The notes below the pieces were generated by a model. The model saw nothing but the letters and a program-made list of their open reading frames with translations, had not been told where the DNA came from and ran no database searches. A DNA stretch of 64,000 nucleotides from NCBI GenBank assembly GCA_004297935.1, contig SCRE01000006.1, positions 434,001 through 498,000 on the forward strand, given 5' to 3'. Source of the stretch: Microbacteriaceae bacterium. Lineage in GTDB: Bacteria > Actinomycetota > Actinomycetes > Actinomycetales > Microbacteriaceae. Position 1 is the first letter of the stretch, and the number at the start of each line of letters is the position of its first letter. Both the position numbers and the translations under genes were made by a program. Of this stretch, positions 53,655-62,334 are shown one piece after another.

Positions 53655-55149
53655 GTTCTTCCTCCTGCTGGATGGTGAGGGCTAGAATCCGTTCCCCTGT
53701 CGCCTCGTCACCGATGAGTTGTTCTCGGATGCGGCCGTCCCGAAGCACGAGCACTCGATCGCACACTTCTGCGAGCTCCTCGAGCTCGGACGAGACGAAT
53801 ATGGAGGACACGCCGCGCTCCGCGAGTTCACGGATCAGTTGATAGATCTGCCCCTTCGCGTGAAGATCCACGCCACGCGTCGGTTCGTCCAGCAGCAGCA
53901 CGCGCATGTCGGCGGCCAGGGCACGGCCGATCACACCCTTCTGCTGGTTTCCACCTGACAAAGTGCCGATCTCCTGGGCGGGAGACGAGGCCCGAACGGA
54001 CATCGACGCCATCGTCCTGGTGACGATGGCTGCCTCGCGCCGAGCGCGCAACCAGAGGGCGGGAAGCACCCGTCCCCTGGCCGAAAGAAGGATGTTCTCG
54101 CCGATCCCCATGATCGGCACGATGCCGCTTCCCTTCCGATCCTCCGAGGTGAAGGCGATACCGAGGTTCAGCATTCGCCGGGGGCGTCTGCGCTGACGCG
54201 GCCGCCCGGCGACCTTCACGACGCCGGTGGCATCGTGGCGCAGCCCGAAGATCGTTTCCAGAAGCTCGGTGCGCCCCGAGCCGAGGAGGCCGGCGACACC
54301 GAGCACCTCCCCCTCGTGCAGGGTGAAGGAGACACCCTGAAGACGTCCTGGGACATTGAGATCCACGACCTCGATGATCGGAGGGGCCGCGGTCATGTCC
54401 CGTTTGACGTGAACGGTGGCGACGGACTCGTCGCCGCTGATGAGTTCGGCCACGCGATTGGTCGTCACCTCGGCGACGTTCTTGGTGGCGATGAGCTCGC
54501 CGTCACGTAACACGGTCAGAGTGTCGGCGACAAGCGGGATCTCCTTCATCCGGTGGGAGACGTAGACGATTGACATCCCTCCTTCGGCCAGTCGACGAAC
54601 GAGTGCCAATAGGCTCGCCACTTCATGGGCGTTGAGGGCGCTGGTCGGCTCATCGAGGATCAGCACTCGGGGCTCCTCCGCAAGCGCCTTCGCGATCTCC
54701 ACGATCTGCTGGTCGGCCAGCGCGAGAGCCCCGACCTCGACATCCAGAGGAACGTCGACACCCAGTCGAGCCAGTGCAGCGGATGCCTCGTCCCGAACGG
54801 CACGCCGGTTGATCAGGCCTGTGTGACTGGGCCATTTACCCAGGGTGATGTTCTCGGCGACGGTGAGCCCCGGGACGAGACTGAACTCCTGGTGGACGAC
54901 CGCGATGCCGCCCTCGCGGGCGGCCCGGGGACTCGTCCAGGTGACGGGCTTGCCTTCAAGCGTGATGTTTCCGCCGTCTGGCTGAAGCGATCCCGATACG
55001 AGGTTCACGAGTGTCGACTTGCCCGCACCATTCTTCCCGAGAAGCGCCCGCACCTCTCCCCGCTCGAGGGTGAAGTCGATACCCCTGAGCGCGCGTACCG
55101 CGCCGAAAGACTTCGACAGATCCCGGCACTCGAGAACCAGGTCGTGCAC
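53647..55149 (-). CDS. ABC importer ATPase with two nucleotide-binding domains (RbsA-like), second system
   Basis: A 500-residue ATPase. The first domain has Walker A GKNGAGKST (about 36-44) and Walker B RVLILDEPTSALN. The second has degenerate Walker A GLLGSGRTELL, signature GTLSGGNQQKGVIGRAL and Walker B MRVLLLDEPTRGVDLHAKG. Start GTG 55149 follows GGAGGTGC. It lies 60 bases after the binding-protein gene and overlaps the permease. Confidence 0.93.
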   Translation of the reverse strand: MHDLVLECRDLSKSFGAVRALRGIDFTLERGEVRALLGKNGAGKSTLVNLVSGSLQPDGGNITLEGKPVTWTSPRAAREGGIAVVHQEFSLVPGLTVAENITLGKWPSHTGLINRRAVRDEASAALARLGVDVPLDVEVGALALADQQIVEIAKALAEEPRVLILDEPTSALNAHEVASLLALVRRLAEGGMSIVYVSHRMKEIPLVADTLTVLRDGELIATKNVAEVTTNRVAELISGDESVATVHVKRDMTAAPPIIEVVDLNVPGRLQGVSFTLHEGEVLGVAGLLGSGRTELLETIFGLRHDATGVVKVAGRPRQRRRPRRMLNLGIAFTSEDRKGSGIVPIMGIGENILLSARGRVLPALWLRARREAAIVTRTMASMSVRASSPAQEIGTLSGGNQQKGVIGRALAADMRVLLLDEPTRGVDLHAKGQIYQLIRELAERGVSSIFVSSELEELAEVCDRVLVLRDGRIREQLIGDEATGERILALTIQQEEERD

Positions 55150-55209
55150 GGGGCACCTCCTTGAGAAACCTGGTCGGGGACGCCTTGTATCCCCGACCAG
55201 GTGCGCGGA

Positions 55210-56175
55210 TTACTTGCCGAGGAACTTGTTGATCGTGGCGGGGTTCGCGCGGTCGTACACCACACCTGGCAAGCTCACGCTGAACGGCGAGACCTTCTCG
55301 CCCGCGATGACCTTCTTCGCCATCGCGTACGCGCCCTCTGCCGTGCCGGCCGAATCCTGCCCGGTCGATGCCTGCAGCACGTCATCGGGTGAGATGAGGA
55401 ACTGGACGATCTGGGTGGAGATGTCGGTGCCGAACACCGGGATCTTCGACTTCGCCTGCTGCACAGCGATCGTCGCACCGGCGGTGCCGCCGTCGTTCGA
55501 TGCCCAGATCATGTTGATCTCGGGGTGCGCAGACAGCATCGCGGCAGCGACCGGTGTCGCCTTGTCGACCAGGTAGCCTTCCTGGTCAGTCGCAATGGTC
55601 ACCTCCACCCCAGCCTTCTTCATCTCATTGAGGAAGCCGGCCTTGCGCAGCTTGCACGCAGAGGCGACATCGCAGTTCAGGATGCCGAGGGTGACCTTGC
55701 CGCCGAGCTTGTCCTTCGCATACTTCGCGGCAACCTCACCGGTCCCTGTGCCAAGAGCCGTGTTGTCCGACTGGATCAGACCATCGGCGAGTCCTTCGAC
55801 GGCTGTGGGGCCGACGCAGTTGCCATAGCAGATCAACGGGATCTTCGCCGCCTTGATCGCCTTCATCGTTGCCACTGACGCCTGGTCCGCGGCGGGCTGC
55901 ATGAGAACCGCGTCGACGTGCGCCTGGATCATGTTCTGGGCCGCTTGGTTCTCCGTGGCCGGATCGCCGTTGGAGACGGCTGCTGTGACGGCGCCGCCGT
56001 CCTTCTTCACGGCCGCTTCAAGTGCCGACTGGATACCCTGGAAGTACGTGTCGCCCTGGAGCATGATCAGGCCGATCTTCGGCCCAGCCTTTGCTGCGGT
56101 CGAGGATGACCCCGATGCTGCGCCGGAACATCCGGCCAGTGCCATAACAGCGATCGTGCCGCCGGCGACGGCCAT
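55210..56175 (-). CDS. Sugar-binding protein (RbsB-like) with likely frameshift in its signal peptide
   Basis: Extracellular solute receptor of the second importer. The intact frame encodes MAVAGGTIAVMALAGCSG, a lipobox-like LAGCS and a type 1 periplasmic fold (GPKIGLIMLQGDTYFQGI, MIWASNDGGTAGATIAV). This start lacks the positive n-region of a signal peptide. Just upstream, ATG 56197 has a strong AAGGAGAG site and encodes MKFRKVT in another frame. Dropping one G between ACT and ATGGCC would join the two as a normal lipoprotein signal. So there is a real frameshift, a sequencing error, or translation from the weaker internal site AAGGTG. Confidence 0.8.
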   Translation of the reverse strand: MAVAGGTIAVMALAGCSGAASGSSSTAAKAGPKIGLIMLQGDTYFQGIQSALEAAVKKDGGAVTAAVSNGDPATENQAAQNMIQAHVDAVLMQPAADQASVATMKAIKAAKIPLICYGNCVGPTAVEGLADGLIQSDNTALGTGTGEVAAKYAKDKLGGKVTLGILNCDVASACKLRKAGFLNEMKKAGVEVTIATDQEGYLVDKATPVAAAMLSAHPEINMIWASNDGGTAGATIAVQQAKSKIPVFGTDISTQIVQFLISPDDVLQASTGQDSAGTAEGAYAMAKKVIAGEKVSPFSVSLPGVVYDRANPATINKFLGK

Positions 56176-56237
56176 CAGTCACCTTGCGAAACTTCATATG
56201 CTCTCTCCTTCGATTGCAACGGACTTAGCGAGTATGA

Positions 56238-56249
56238 CATGCTAGTATG
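56238..56249. promoter_or_regulatory. Candidate GntR operator in divergent promoter
   Basis: CATGCTAGTATG is a near-perfect palindrome (10 of 12), followed by the direct repeat GTATGCAAGTATGCAAG (56245-56261). It lies between the divergent regulator and importer operons. Confidence 0.5.
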
Positions 56250-56287
56250 CAAGTATGCAAGATAATACTTCGCGGAAGGATGTATCC

Positions 56288-57022
56288 ATGTCTGAGTCTC
56301 TTTCCGCGCCGGAGTTCGGCCCGAGGGCGGGCCTTGCGGGCCTTGCGCTCGTGGCCGCTCCGCGAGTCCGCTATCGGATGTCCGACGCCGTCTTCACAGC
56401 GTTGAGCGAGGCGATCCGGAATCTGCAGCTTCCGCCCGCGACACCGATCTCGGAGCCCGGGGTTGCGGCCGCACTCAAGGTGAGCCGTGCCCCCGTCCGA
56501 GAAGCCATTACCCGGCTCGCGGACCTTGGGCTGATCACCGTGGTTCCGCAGGTCGGCAGCCAGGTCGCGCCGATCTCTCTTCACGAAGTGGAGGAGGCCG
56601 TCTTCATCCGACGCGCACTGGAGACGAGCGCCTTTCAACAGGCCATCAGCTCGGACACTCCGGACGTGACACGCATCCAGTCGCTGGTCGACGAGAATGC
56701 GGCGGCGGCGGCGGAAAGGGATCTTGAGGCTTTCTTCGAGACGGACGAGATGCTGCACCAGAACGTGTTCGCGTTAGCGGGTGTTCCGCGCCTGTGGGAC
56801 GTGGTGAGAGGAACGAAGATGCAGCTCGACCGTCTGCGTCGCCTGAACCTCGCTGCGGCGATCGAGAACGACGAAGTCATCGCCGAACACCAGCAGCTCG
56901 TCGATGCACTCGCTACACGCGACTCCGTCGCCGGCACCCGGGTCATCGACAAGCACTCCACACGGATCCTCGGCGACACCGCACGCATGCGAGCCGACAA
57001 TCCCGCGTTCTTCACCCCGTGA
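56288..57022 (+). CDS. GntR-family regulator, FadR subfamily, of the sugar-acid cluster
   Basis: A 244-residue regulator with an N-terminal winged helix (PISEPGVAAALKVSRAPVREAITRLADLGLI) and a C-terminal FCD domain (EVEEAVFIRRALETSAFQQA, DEMLHQNVFALAG, EHQQLVDALA, VIDKHSTRIL). Start ATG 56288 is preferred over 56255 because GGAAGGA precedes it and the upstream bases contain the palindromic operator. First gene of the plus-strand half of the cluster; it probably represses both halves until a pathway intermediate binds. Confidence 0.88.
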   Translation: MSESLSAPEFGPRAGLAGLALVAAPRVRYRMSDAVFTALSEAIRNLQLPPATPISEPGVAAALKVSRAPVREAITRLADLGLITVVPQVGSQVAPISLHEVEEAVFIRRALETSAFQQAISSDTPDVTRIQSLVDENAAAAAERDLEAFFETDEMLHQNVFALAGVPRLWDVVRGTKMQLDRLRRLNLAAAIENDEVIAEHQQLVDALATRDSVAGTRVIDKHSTRILGDTARMRADNPAFFTP

Positions 57023-57042
57023 GATACCCGAGGGAGACTGCC

Positions 57043-57897
57043 ATGCCGGAAAAGGTCAGCGTTGTCATTCCATGGCGCGCCCAGTGTGGGGAGAGCCCCT
57101 ACTGGGACTCCTCCCGGCGCAGCATAATGTGGGTCGACATCGTCGGTAGACAGGTGTTGACGTCCGCGATCGACGACACGACCAGGGCCATCGACTACCC
57201 GGAGATGGTCGGGGCAGTCGCGCCCTGTGCGGAAGGCGGTTTGGTGCTGGCCGTCGAGTCGGGCTTCGCAATCCTGGATGTCGCGGGCACGGTGACCGAT
57301 CGCATCGACGTCCTCCGGCCGCCGAATCGGATGAACGACGCGAAGGTCGACCCCGCTGGCCGCTATTGGGCCGGCAGCTGCGCAATGGATTTCCAAGTGG
57401 GTCGCGGTGGGCTGTGGCGCCTCGACAGGAACCTGGATGCCCGGCTCGTTCTCGACGGCCTCACCCAGCCGAACGGGATCGGCTGGAGTCCGGACGGCAC
57501 CGCCATGTATCTCGTGGAGACCCAGGCGCGAGAACTCCTCCGCTTCGACTTCGATCCCGAAGAGTCGGAGATCGTTGGCGGACCGCGAGTGATCGCACAC
57601 GGCTTCGGCGGCTACCCCGACGGGCTGGCGGTGGATGCCGACGGCAACATCTGGCTGGCGGAGTTCGCCGGTCGGGCCGTCCACCAGTTCGATCCGTCTG
57701 GCACGATCCTGCGCAGTGTCGAGATCCCCACCGCACAGCCCACCTCGTGCGCGTTCGTCGGCGAGGACCTTGATCGCCTCTGGGTCACATCCGCCGCTGC
57801 AGGGCTCAGCATCGAAGACGACCCACACGCCGGATCGGTCTTCGAAATCGGTGGCCATGGCACCCGCGGGTGCCCCGTCGCGCTCTTCAAGGGGTGA
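57043..57897 (+). CDS. SMP-30/gluconolactonase-family lactonase
   Basis: A 284-residue six-bladed propeller enzyme that hydrolyses sugar lactones to acids. The metal-binding residues are visible: Glu in AQCGESPYWDSS, Asn in GLTQPNGIGWSPDG and Asp in GGYPDGLAVDADG. NRMNDAKVDPAGRYWAG is the usual inner-strand motif. It would act after a sugar dehydrogenase and before the dehydratase. ATG 57043 with GGGAG upstream. Confidence 0.9.
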   Translation: MPEKVSVVIPWRAQCGESPYWDSSRRSIMWVDIVGRQVLTSAIDDTTRAIDYPEMVGAVAPCAEGGLVLAVESGFAILDVAGTVTDRIDVLRPPNRMNDAKVDPAGRYWAGSCAMDFQVGRGGLWRLDRNLDARLVLDGLTQPNGIGWSPDGTAMYLVETQARELLRFDFDPEESEIVGGPRVIAHGFGGYPDGLAVDADGNIWLAEFAGRAVHQFDPSGTILRSVEIPTAQPTSCAFVGEDLDRLWVTSAAAGLSIEDDPHAGSVFEIGGHGTRGCPVALFKG

Positions 57898-57899
57898 GG

Positions 57900-58853
57900 A
57901 TGCCGCTCAAGATCAACTCGCCGACTTTCAGCGTAACGATCACTCCGGAACGCGGCGGCGACATTGTCCAGATCGTCGACCTGGAGAGTGACGTCCCCCT
58001 TCTGAGTGTCTCGCCGACAGCAAGCGTCACCTCGCCCGCGTCGGTCGCGAACGATTCGATGACTCGGTGGCTGACCGGCTATCCGGGCGGATGGCAATTC
58101 CTGACTCCGAACGCTGGTCCCGATCGCGACCACGACGGCGTGCGCCAGGGATACCATGGCGAGTCGGCGCTTTCGGTATGGACAGTGCAGGACTCGTCAC
58201 CGAGTTCCGCCGTGCTCAGCGCGCGACTGGTCACTGCGCCGCTCGAACTAACGCGATACATCGAGGTGACGGAGGAGATCGCCGTCACCGACACCGTCCG
58301 CAACCTGTCACCGGATCCGGTAAGCGTGCGCATGGTGCAGCACCCCGCGTTCGGTAGCCCGTTCCTCGACAAACGCAGCTACCTCATGACGGATGCGGGC
58401 ACCATGATCAGCGATGCTGAGGCGCCTGGGAACATGGTCGCCGCGAATGTTCATGGTGCGCCGTCCGACCTGCTCCCCGCCGGCCCGACTCCTGCCAGCT
58501 TCCAGCTGCCCGGGGTCGGCGCTCGGCGGTCCCTCTTCGCCGCGCTCACCGACTTCCCTGATGAGCAGCCCTCCGTCTTCTTCGCCAGTCCGACGCGCGG
58601 CTTCGGCGTCGAGATGAGTTGGCGGCGCAGCAGCTATCCGATGGCGTGGCTATGGGTCGAGGCGAACGGCATCCAGGGCTGGCCCTGGTTTCGGCGCATG
58701 TTCGCCGTTGCGGTCGAGCCCGCCAATGTCCTGCCCGGCGAAGGAGTCGCGACGAACGGGATGCCTCGCGGCGGCAACGGAACGACCATCGACGGCGGCG
58801 ACGCGCACATCTCGACGGTGCGGCTGCGGCGGCGGCCGCTGACCCGCGCTTGA
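57900..58853 (+). CDS. Galactose mutarotase-fold protein
   Basis: A 317-residue beta-sandwich protein like aldose 1-epimerases: FSVTITPERGGDIVQIVDLES near the start, YPGGWQFLTPNAG and HGESALSVW in the middle. It probably converts sugar anomers for the dehydrogenase. Residues for full catalytic assignment are not certain, and the sequence is distant from GalM. ATG 57900 lies just after the lactonase stop. Confidence 0.75.
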   Translation: MPLKINSPTFSVTITPERGGDIVQIVDLESDVPLLSVSPTASVTSPASVANDSMTRWLTGYPGGWQFLTPNAGPDRDHDGVRQGYHGESALSVWTVQDSSPSSAVLSARLVTAPLELTRYIEVTEEIAVTDTVRNLSPDPVSVRMVQHPAFGSPFLDKRSYLMTDAGTMISDAEAPGNMVAANVHGAPSDLLPAGPTPASFQLPGVGARRSLFAALTDFPDEQPSVFFASPTRGFGVEMSWRRSSYPMAWLWVEANGIQGWPWFRRMFAVAVEPANVLPGEGVATNGMPRGGNGTTIDGGDAHISTVRLRRRPLTRA

Positions 58854-58884
58854 CGTTCACGCACCAACCATCAGGAGGAAGTCC

Positions 58885-59739
58885 ATGCAGTTCCAGCGCC
58901 TCGGCCCGATCGGCGCCGAGATCCCCGTCATGGTCCAGGACGGTCGTGTCTTCGATCTCCGTCCCGCGACCGCTGACATCGACGGCGCCTTCCTCGCCGC
59001 AGACCCAGTCGGCACAACGAGGCACGCTCTCGGCAGCCTGCGGGAGCTACCCGATGCTGGAACTATGCGAGTGGGTTCCCCGATTGCGCGTCCTGGCGTC
59101 GTTTACTGCATCGGGATGAACTACGCTGCTCACGCTCGGGAGGGCGGCAGCGAGCCGCCCGAGCGGCCGATCGTGTTCCTGAAGCCGCCACACACCGTCG
59201 CGGGGCCGAATGACGACTTCATCGCTCCGTCCGGAGCCGAGAAGCTCGACTGGGAGGTCGAACTCGCGATCGTCGTCGGCGCCCGCGCGTGGCGAATCAC
59301 CGACGATGAGGACCCGCTCATATACGTTGCGGGCTACACGCTCGCGAACGACATCTCGGAACGCGCCTGGCAGCTGGAGGTCTCCGGCGGCCAATGGTCC
59401 AAGGGTAAAAGCGCACCGGGATTCCTGCCCCTCGGACCGACCCTCGTCACCCAGGACGAGCTGACCGCGGGCGATGTCCGCCTTCGCTCCAGAGTGAACG
59501 GCGAGGCACGGCAGAATTCGCGCACGTCTGATCTCATCTTCGACGTGCCCACGATCGTGCGGGATCTGAGTCAGTACACGGTTCTCGAGCCCGGCGACCT
59601 GATCCTGACCGGTACACCGGAGGGCGTGGCCCTTTCCGGCCGATTCCCATATCTCAAGCCGGGTGACGTCATGGAGGTGGAGATCGAAGGACTCGGCGTA
59701 CAGCGCCAGCACGTCGTCGCGGAAGGTGTAGAGAGATGA
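58885..59739 (+). CDS. Fumarylacetoacetate hydrolase-family enzyme
   Basis: A 284-residue protein similar to 2,4-diketo-3-deoxy-L-fuconate hydrolases and other acylpyruvases. Features: VVYCIGMNYAAHA, PIVFLKPPHTVAGPND, the metal-binding LDWEVELAIVVG (two Glu), GYTLANDISER (Asp) and the late LTGTPEGVALS. In the non-phosphorylative fucose/rhamnose routes this enzyme splits the diketo acid into pyruvate and lactate. AGGAGG precedes the ATG, and its stop overlaps the next SDR start. Confidence 0.9.
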   Translation: MQFQRLGPIGAEIPVMVQDGRVFDLRPATADIDGAFLAADPVGTTRHALGSLRELPDAGTMRVGSPIARPGVVYCIGMNYAAHAREGGSEPPERPIVFLKPPHTVAGPNDDFIAPSGAEKLDWEVELAIVVGARAWRITDDEDPLIYVAGYTLANDISERAWQLEVSGGQWSKGKSAPGFLPLGPTLVTQDELTAGDVRLRSRVNGEARQNSRTSDLIFDVPTIVRDLSQYTVLEPGDLILTGTPEGVALSGRFPYLKPGDVMEVEIEGLGVQRQHVVAEGVER

Positions 59740-60488
59740 CCGACAAACTCGAGTACTCGGGGCTTGTCGTCCTCGTGACGGGAGGTGGATCCGGGATCGG
59801 TGCTGCCTGCGCGGATCGTCTCGAGGCGCTGGGCGCACGTGTTGCGATCCTCGACCGGGTGGTTAGCGAACGGGCGAACCGCCTCTCCGTCTCGGTGGAC
59901 GTGACCGATGAATCAGCAGTCGTCGCCGCCGTCGCCCGGATCGAAGGTGAGTACGGCGGCATCGACGTCGTCGTCAACTGCGCCGGGATCGGCGCAGCGG
60001 GCTGCATCCTTGACAACGATAACGCCGAGTGGCGACGGGTCTTCGAGGTCAATGTCATCGGTGCGGTCAACGTCATCCGCGCCTGCATTCCCTATCTGAT
60101 CGCCTCATCCGCGGGAAGCGTCGTGAACGTCGCCTCCGCCGTCGCGCTGACCGGCTTCCCAGACCGAGTGCTGTACACCGCCAGCAAGGGCGCTGTTCTG
60201 GCCATGACCCGTGCTCTCGCCGCCGACCATCTCAAGGACGGCGTGCGCTTCAACGCCGTATGCCCGGGGACAACCGAAACACCGTGGGTCGGACGTCTTC
60301 TCGACGCCGCGGACGACCCCGCGGCAGAACGCCGGGCGTTGGAGGCGCGCCAGCCGCACGGACGCCTGATCACCGCCGAAGAGATAGCCGGTGCGGTCGC
60401 TTATCTCGCGAGCCCGTGGTCGGGATCTACCAATGGCGTGGCGCTCTCGGTGGACGCCGGTATCGAGGCCCTCTACGTCGTAGCCTGA
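59736..60488 (+). CDS. Short-chain dehydrogenase/reductase, second
   Basis: A 250-residue SDR: VVLVTGGGSGIGAACADRL (cofactor loop), VVNCAGIGAAG, catalytic SVVNVASAVAL and YTASKGAVLAM. An aspartate after the second strand (VAILDRVV) suggests NAD preference. It overlaps the FAH gene (ATGA). With two SDRs in the cluster, one may oxidise the sugar and the other the 2-keto-3-deoxy acid. Confidence 0.88.
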   Translation: MTDKLEYSGLVVLVTGGGSGIGAACADRLEALGARVAILDRVVSERANRLSVSVDVTDESAVVAAVARIEGEYGGIDVVVNCAGIGAAGCILDNDNAEWRRVFEVNVIGAVNVIRACIPYLIASSAGSVVNVASAVALTGFPDRVLYTASKGAVLAMTRALAADHLKDGVRFNAVCPGTTETPWVGRLLDAADDPAAERRALEARQPHGRLITAEEIAGAVAYLASPWSGSTNGVALSVDAGIEALYVVA

Positions 60489-60900
60489 GGCGGGTTCACC
60501 CGATCGAGTTCGATCATTCACGCATCTCTGACTGCCATTGAAGTCGCTTCGATCGGTTACATCTCTTTTGCATTTTCCCCATCGAAAACCGTGTAAGTAG
60601 CGCTCAGCAGTTTCCAGTCAGAGACAACGCAAGAACACGGACGGTAAAGCGGTTCTGGATTTACTGCTTTGACGGGTCATTCGCGAGGGTGATCCACTGG
60701 TCCTTGGTGAGCAGGGTGCACCGGTCGACCACGCGTCGCCGCACTCGTCGAACTTCTCGCGTCCTCTGCGGAGGGCGCTCAAGTCACGGCGGAGCGTCCT
60801 CGGCCTGACCTTCTGCATCGCGAAGCGGGTATTGACATGTTACTTGTTTTTTGCAAGTGTTGACATCGTCCACATACCGGACTTATCGGAGGAGACCACC
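60489..60900. other. Intergenic region before the VOC gene
   Basis: About 410 bases. A minus-strand frame (60618-60818) is Arg-rich and unconvincing. The last 70 bases hold the VOC promoter: TTGACA at 60832-60837 and at 60860-60865, and an operator-like inverted repeat. Confidence 0.45.
60842..60858. promoter_or_regulatory. Candidate HxlR operator
   Basis: ACTTG and CAAGT are inverted around a T-rich centre, lying between two TTGACA boxes upstream of the VOC-HxlR operon. Confidence 0.45.
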
Positions 60901-61335
60901 ATGACCGCGATGTTCGTCAACCTGCCGGTGACCGACCTGGAGCGCGCGAAGGCGTTCTACACGGCCGTCGGATTCACCATCAATCCGCTCTTCACGGACC
61001 ACAACGCGGCCTGCGTCGTCGTCGAGGACGGTCACAGCTACTTCATGATCCTGGTGCGCGAATATTTCCAAACCTTTACCAACCGTCCGATCGGCGACCC
61101 CGCAGTGAACCCGTCGGTTGCGACCGCGATCTTCCTCGACAACCGGGAAGCGGTCGACAAGGCCGTCGCCGACGGCATCGCCGCCGGCGGTTCGGAGGAG
61201 CAAGCCGCGTCCGACTACGGCTTCATGTACCAACGTCAACTCACCGACCCCGACGGCAACATCCTCGAGTTCGGCTACATGGACCCGCTCGCCGCCGAGC
61301 AGGGCCCCGAGGCCTTCATGAAACAGCAGGCCTGA
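60901..61335 (+). CDS. VOC-family (glyoxalase-like) protein
   Basis: A 144-residue protein of the vicinal-oxygen-chelate fold: FVNLPVTDLERAKAFYTAVGF at the start and QLTDPDGNILEFGYMDP at the end, the two paired beta-alpha-beta modules. Such proteins act as glyoxalases, resistance proteins or dioxygenases; the metal-binding residues are not complete enough to choose. It is followed five bases later by an HxlR regulator. ATG 60901 is preferred to the longer frame because homology begins there and GGAGG precedes it. Confidence 0.85.
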   Translation: MTAMFVNLPVTDLERAKAFYTAVGFTINPLFTDHNAACVVVEDGHSYFMILVREYFQTFTNRPIGDPAVNPSVATAIFLDNREAVDKAVADGIAAGGSEEQAASDYGFMYQRQLTDPDGNILEFGYMDPLAAEQGPEAFMKQQA

Positions 61336-61340
61336 GGTCG

Positions 61341-61982
61341 ATGGCCGCACGCGACTACGGACAGTACTCCGGCATCACGCGGGCCATGGAACTCGTAGGC
61401 GAGCGCTGGGCAATGCTCATCGTCCGCGACCTGCTCGTCGGCCCGCGCCGCTACGGAGAGCTCGCAGCGGGGCTGCCCCGGATTCCGAGCAACATCCTGG
61501 CTGCGCGGCTCAAGGAGCTGCAGGCGGCCGGCATCCTCCGTCGGGCGCCGCGGTCGCGCGTCATCGTCTACGAGCTGACGGCGTATGGCCGTGAGCTCGA
61601 GCCCGTCGTGCTCGCGCTCGGCGCCTGGGGGTTCAAGGCGATGGGCGACCCACGTCAGGAGCAGATCGTCACCCCGGACTCGATGACCATCGACCTCCGC
61701 ACCGCCTTCCGGGCGCAGGTGGCGGCGCAGCTGCCCGCGACCGCCTACGCGGCGCGTTTCGGTGCCGCCGGCCTCCTCATCCGGGTCGACGGCTCTACCC
61801 TCGATGTGACCCGTGGTGACGGACCGGTCGACCTCGCCTTCGCCGCAGGTCCGGGCATCCACCGACTCATCTCCGGCGAGCTCGCCCCGGATCGCGCGAT
61901 CGCGACCGGTGCGGTCGAGGTACTGCGCGGGCACGGTGACCTCCTCGACCGCTTCGCGAACACGTTCCACCTGGCTGCCTGA
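61341..61982 (+). CDS. HxlR-family regulator with C-terminal extension
   Basis: A 213-residue protein. The first 105 residues are a HxlR winged helix (ITRAMELVGERWAMLIVRDLL, RYGELAAGLPRIPSNILAARLKEL, YELTAYGRELEPVV). The last 90 residues resemble an SCP2-like lipid-binding fold (RVDGSTLDVTRGDGPVDLAF) seen in some actinobacterial HxlR proteins. It probably controls the VOC gene with which it forms an operon. Confidence 0.88.
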   Translation: MAARDYGQYSGITRAMELVGERWAMLIVRDLLVGPRRYGELAAGLPRIPSNILAARLKELQAAGILRRAPRSRVIVYELTAYGRELEPVVLALGAWGFKAMGDPRQEQIVTPDSMTIDLRTAFRAQVAAQLPATAYAARFGAAGLLIRVDGSTLDVTRGDGPVDLAFAAGPGIHRLISGELAPDRAIATGAVEVLRGHGDLLDRFANTFHLAA

Positions 61983-62334
61983 TCCGAGCGCAGCGAGTGC
62001 GTTGAGTGGTGCCGAGGCACTCCGTGGCGGAATCGTCGCCATGCGCGGCGACTCGCGGCCGCAGTCCAGCGCATGACCTCACCCGGCAATCAGGAATACA
62101 CCGTTTCCCATCACGCCCCTCGCTGGCAGGGTTTTTTCACAGTCGGCGATGTTCAGTGACTTGGTGGTCGAGTAGCGAGGTACGAGCGTATCGAGACCTC
62201 ATTGCGGGGTCTCGATACGCCTGCTCGCTGCGCTCGCGGGCTACTCGACCAACGGGATGATGCAATTCGATGACTTTGAAAAGACCCGGACCCGCTGGTG
62301 GCAGCCCAGGCACATTTGGTAGTCTCGGCTGGGT
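61983..62334. other. Intergenic region with dispersed inverted repeat
   Basis: About 350 bases between the HxlR gene and the secreted protein gene. Apart from the REP-like inverted repeat nothing was recognised. Confidence 0.45.
62161..62253. repeat. REP-like inverted repeat
   Basis: GTGGTCGAGTAGCGAGG, then GAGCGTATCGAGACC, face GGTCTCGATACGC and GGCTACTCGACC. This forms a long imperfect hairpin of about 90 bases and is the same family as 6376-6470. It may terminate transcription after the HxlR operon. Confidence 0.75.

Noticed and set aside
60618-60818. 66-codon minus-strand frame before the VOC gene
   Set aside because: A short Arg-rich frame with a vague DeoR-like string only; no ribosome site or domain.
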